Positions 63,482 to 64,000 of a DNA stretch of 64,000 nt are shown in pieces. The notes below the pieces were generated by a model, which saw nothing but the letters and a program-made list of their open reading frames with translations, had not been told where the DNA came from and made no database searches. Every line of letters starts with the position of its first letter. Within the stretch, counting starts at the first letter, position 1. Source of the DNA: Rhytidiadelphus loreus (lineage: Eukaryota; Streptophyta; Bryopsida; Hypnales; Hylocomiaceae). The DNA is taken from assembly GCA_947034895.1 (NCBI GenBank), contig OX344761.1, positions 88,859,447 through 88,923,446 of the forward strand, in the 5' to 3' direction. Both the position numbers and the translations under genes were made by a program.

Positions 63482-64000
63482 CTAGAATTGCAATGGAAAT
63501 TCGTCCAAATCGTCTTCATAGAATTGAACGCCCATGTTGTCATTTCTTTGGCCTCCAGAGTCTTCTATATGTGTGATGTGTCGTTGCTCTTGCAATTGAC
63601 GGCGAGTCTCTTCATTCTCTTGATTTTGTTGTTCAACCCTAATTCTCTCCGCCTCCAATTTGGCACTCTCAACAGCCGCAGTTTCTGCTCTCAATTTCGC
63701 AGCAACAAGTTTATCTACTTCAAGTCGCAAGTAGAGCTTCATAAGCTCCTCTTCTTGCCTCAATCGCAAGTACTCTTGAGCGGTAGAAGCAACAAGTTGC
63801 GAAGTAGGAGTCGTCATTAGAAGAAGCATGTTTTGTTCTTCAAGAATTTCATTTTTTTGCATTGTGGCCATTGTTAATTCTGCCGTTGCCTTCACTTGGG
63901 CATACCCCAATCCTTGCTTCTCCTTGGATGTCCACTGGTCCTCTTTAGCAACCTTAGTGCCGGATGAGCGATCTCTAAGGACTTGATTTGTGAAACATCT
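63482..64000 (-). CDS. Coiled-coil protein, C-terminal part (runs off the window)
   Basis: The minus-strand frame is open from the right edge to the stop at 63482-63484, giving at least 172 residues; the start lies outside. From the edge it reads KEDQWTSKEKQGLGYAQVK, then a long helix rich in Glu, Leu, Arg and Gln (LRLRQEEELMKLYLRLEVD, LRAETAAVESAKLEAERI). It ends in an acidic tail with EDDLDEFP. This resembles the C-terminal region of plant Myb/trihelix-like proteins, including those that accompany PIF/Harbinger transposases, but the DNA-binding part is not in view. The first Met inside the window (63910) is probably not the true start. Confidence 0.65.
   Translation of the reverse strand, partial: RCFTNQVLRDRSSGTKVAKEDQWTSKEKQGLGYAQVKATAELTMATMQKNEILEEQNMLLLMTTPTSQLVASTAQEYLRLRQEEELMKLYLRLEVDKLVAAKLRAETAAVESAKLEAERIRVEQQNQENEETRRQLQEQRHITHIEDSGGQRNDNMGVQFYEDDLDEFPLQF

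Overview
The window is nuclear DNA of a land plant. It has spliceosomal GT-AG introns, a plant-type dihydropyrimidinase gene, Ty1/copia and Ty3/gypsy retrotransposons, CACTA-like elements and a calcium-dependent-type protein kinase. It is AT-rich and repeat-rich. Several contents are unusual for a flowering plant: a ParB/adenine-methyltransferase-like gene, a gypsy element carrying its own cytosine methyltransferase, and TTAA-targeting short elements. A non-seed or early-diverging plant is therefore plausible, but the sequence alone does not settle the species. Part 1 was read by eye from the sequence and translations; no database was searched.

Layout. (1) 1-6.0 kb: a ten-exon gene (1435-5628, +) joining a ParB/sulfiredoxin-like motif to a divergent beta-class DNA methyltransferase fold. 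Its flanks carry at least eight copies of an 18-bp palindrome, CCTCTCGGNNCCGAGAGG. (2) 8.1-10.2 kb: a 987-bp CACTA-like element, then a relic of a TTAA-inserting element that ends about 120 bp before the next start codon. (3) 10.3-15.4 kb: a complete 13-exon dihydropyrimidinase gene (PYD2-like, 529 aa). (4) 19,442-39,624: one decayed Ty1/copia element on the minus strand, bounded by LTRs and a TTTAT target duplication, opened up by nested insertions. The nested elements are an unidentified 2.2-kb block, a 657-bp TTAA element, a 1,455-bp CACTA element with two long hairpins, and a 10.2-kb Ty3/gypsy element that itself holds a 214-bp CACTA MITE. The copia element had itself landed in an older TTAA element. 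(5) 41,075-61,758: a giant near-perfect inverted repeat with arms of 8.75 and 8.55 kb around a 3.4-kb unique spacer. Each arm holds an identical intact kinase gene pointing outward. The spacer holds a decayed gene with a 2-oxoglutarate/Fe(II)-oxygenase-like HxD...H...R signature. (6) 61.8-64 kb: intergenic DNA with G+C-rich hairpins, then the 3' part of a coiled-coil protein gene that runs off the right edge.

The most interesting points are the gypsy element (gag, protease, DNMT3-like methyltransferase, reverse transcriptase, RNase H, integrase, PHD finger), the ParB-methyltransferase gene with its palindrome-studded flanks, the giant palindrome, and a TTAA-target element family for which empty sites are visible inside this window. 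The dihydropyrimidinase gene is the only clearly conventional, intact housekeeping gene. Most of the rest is mobile DNA in various stages of decay.
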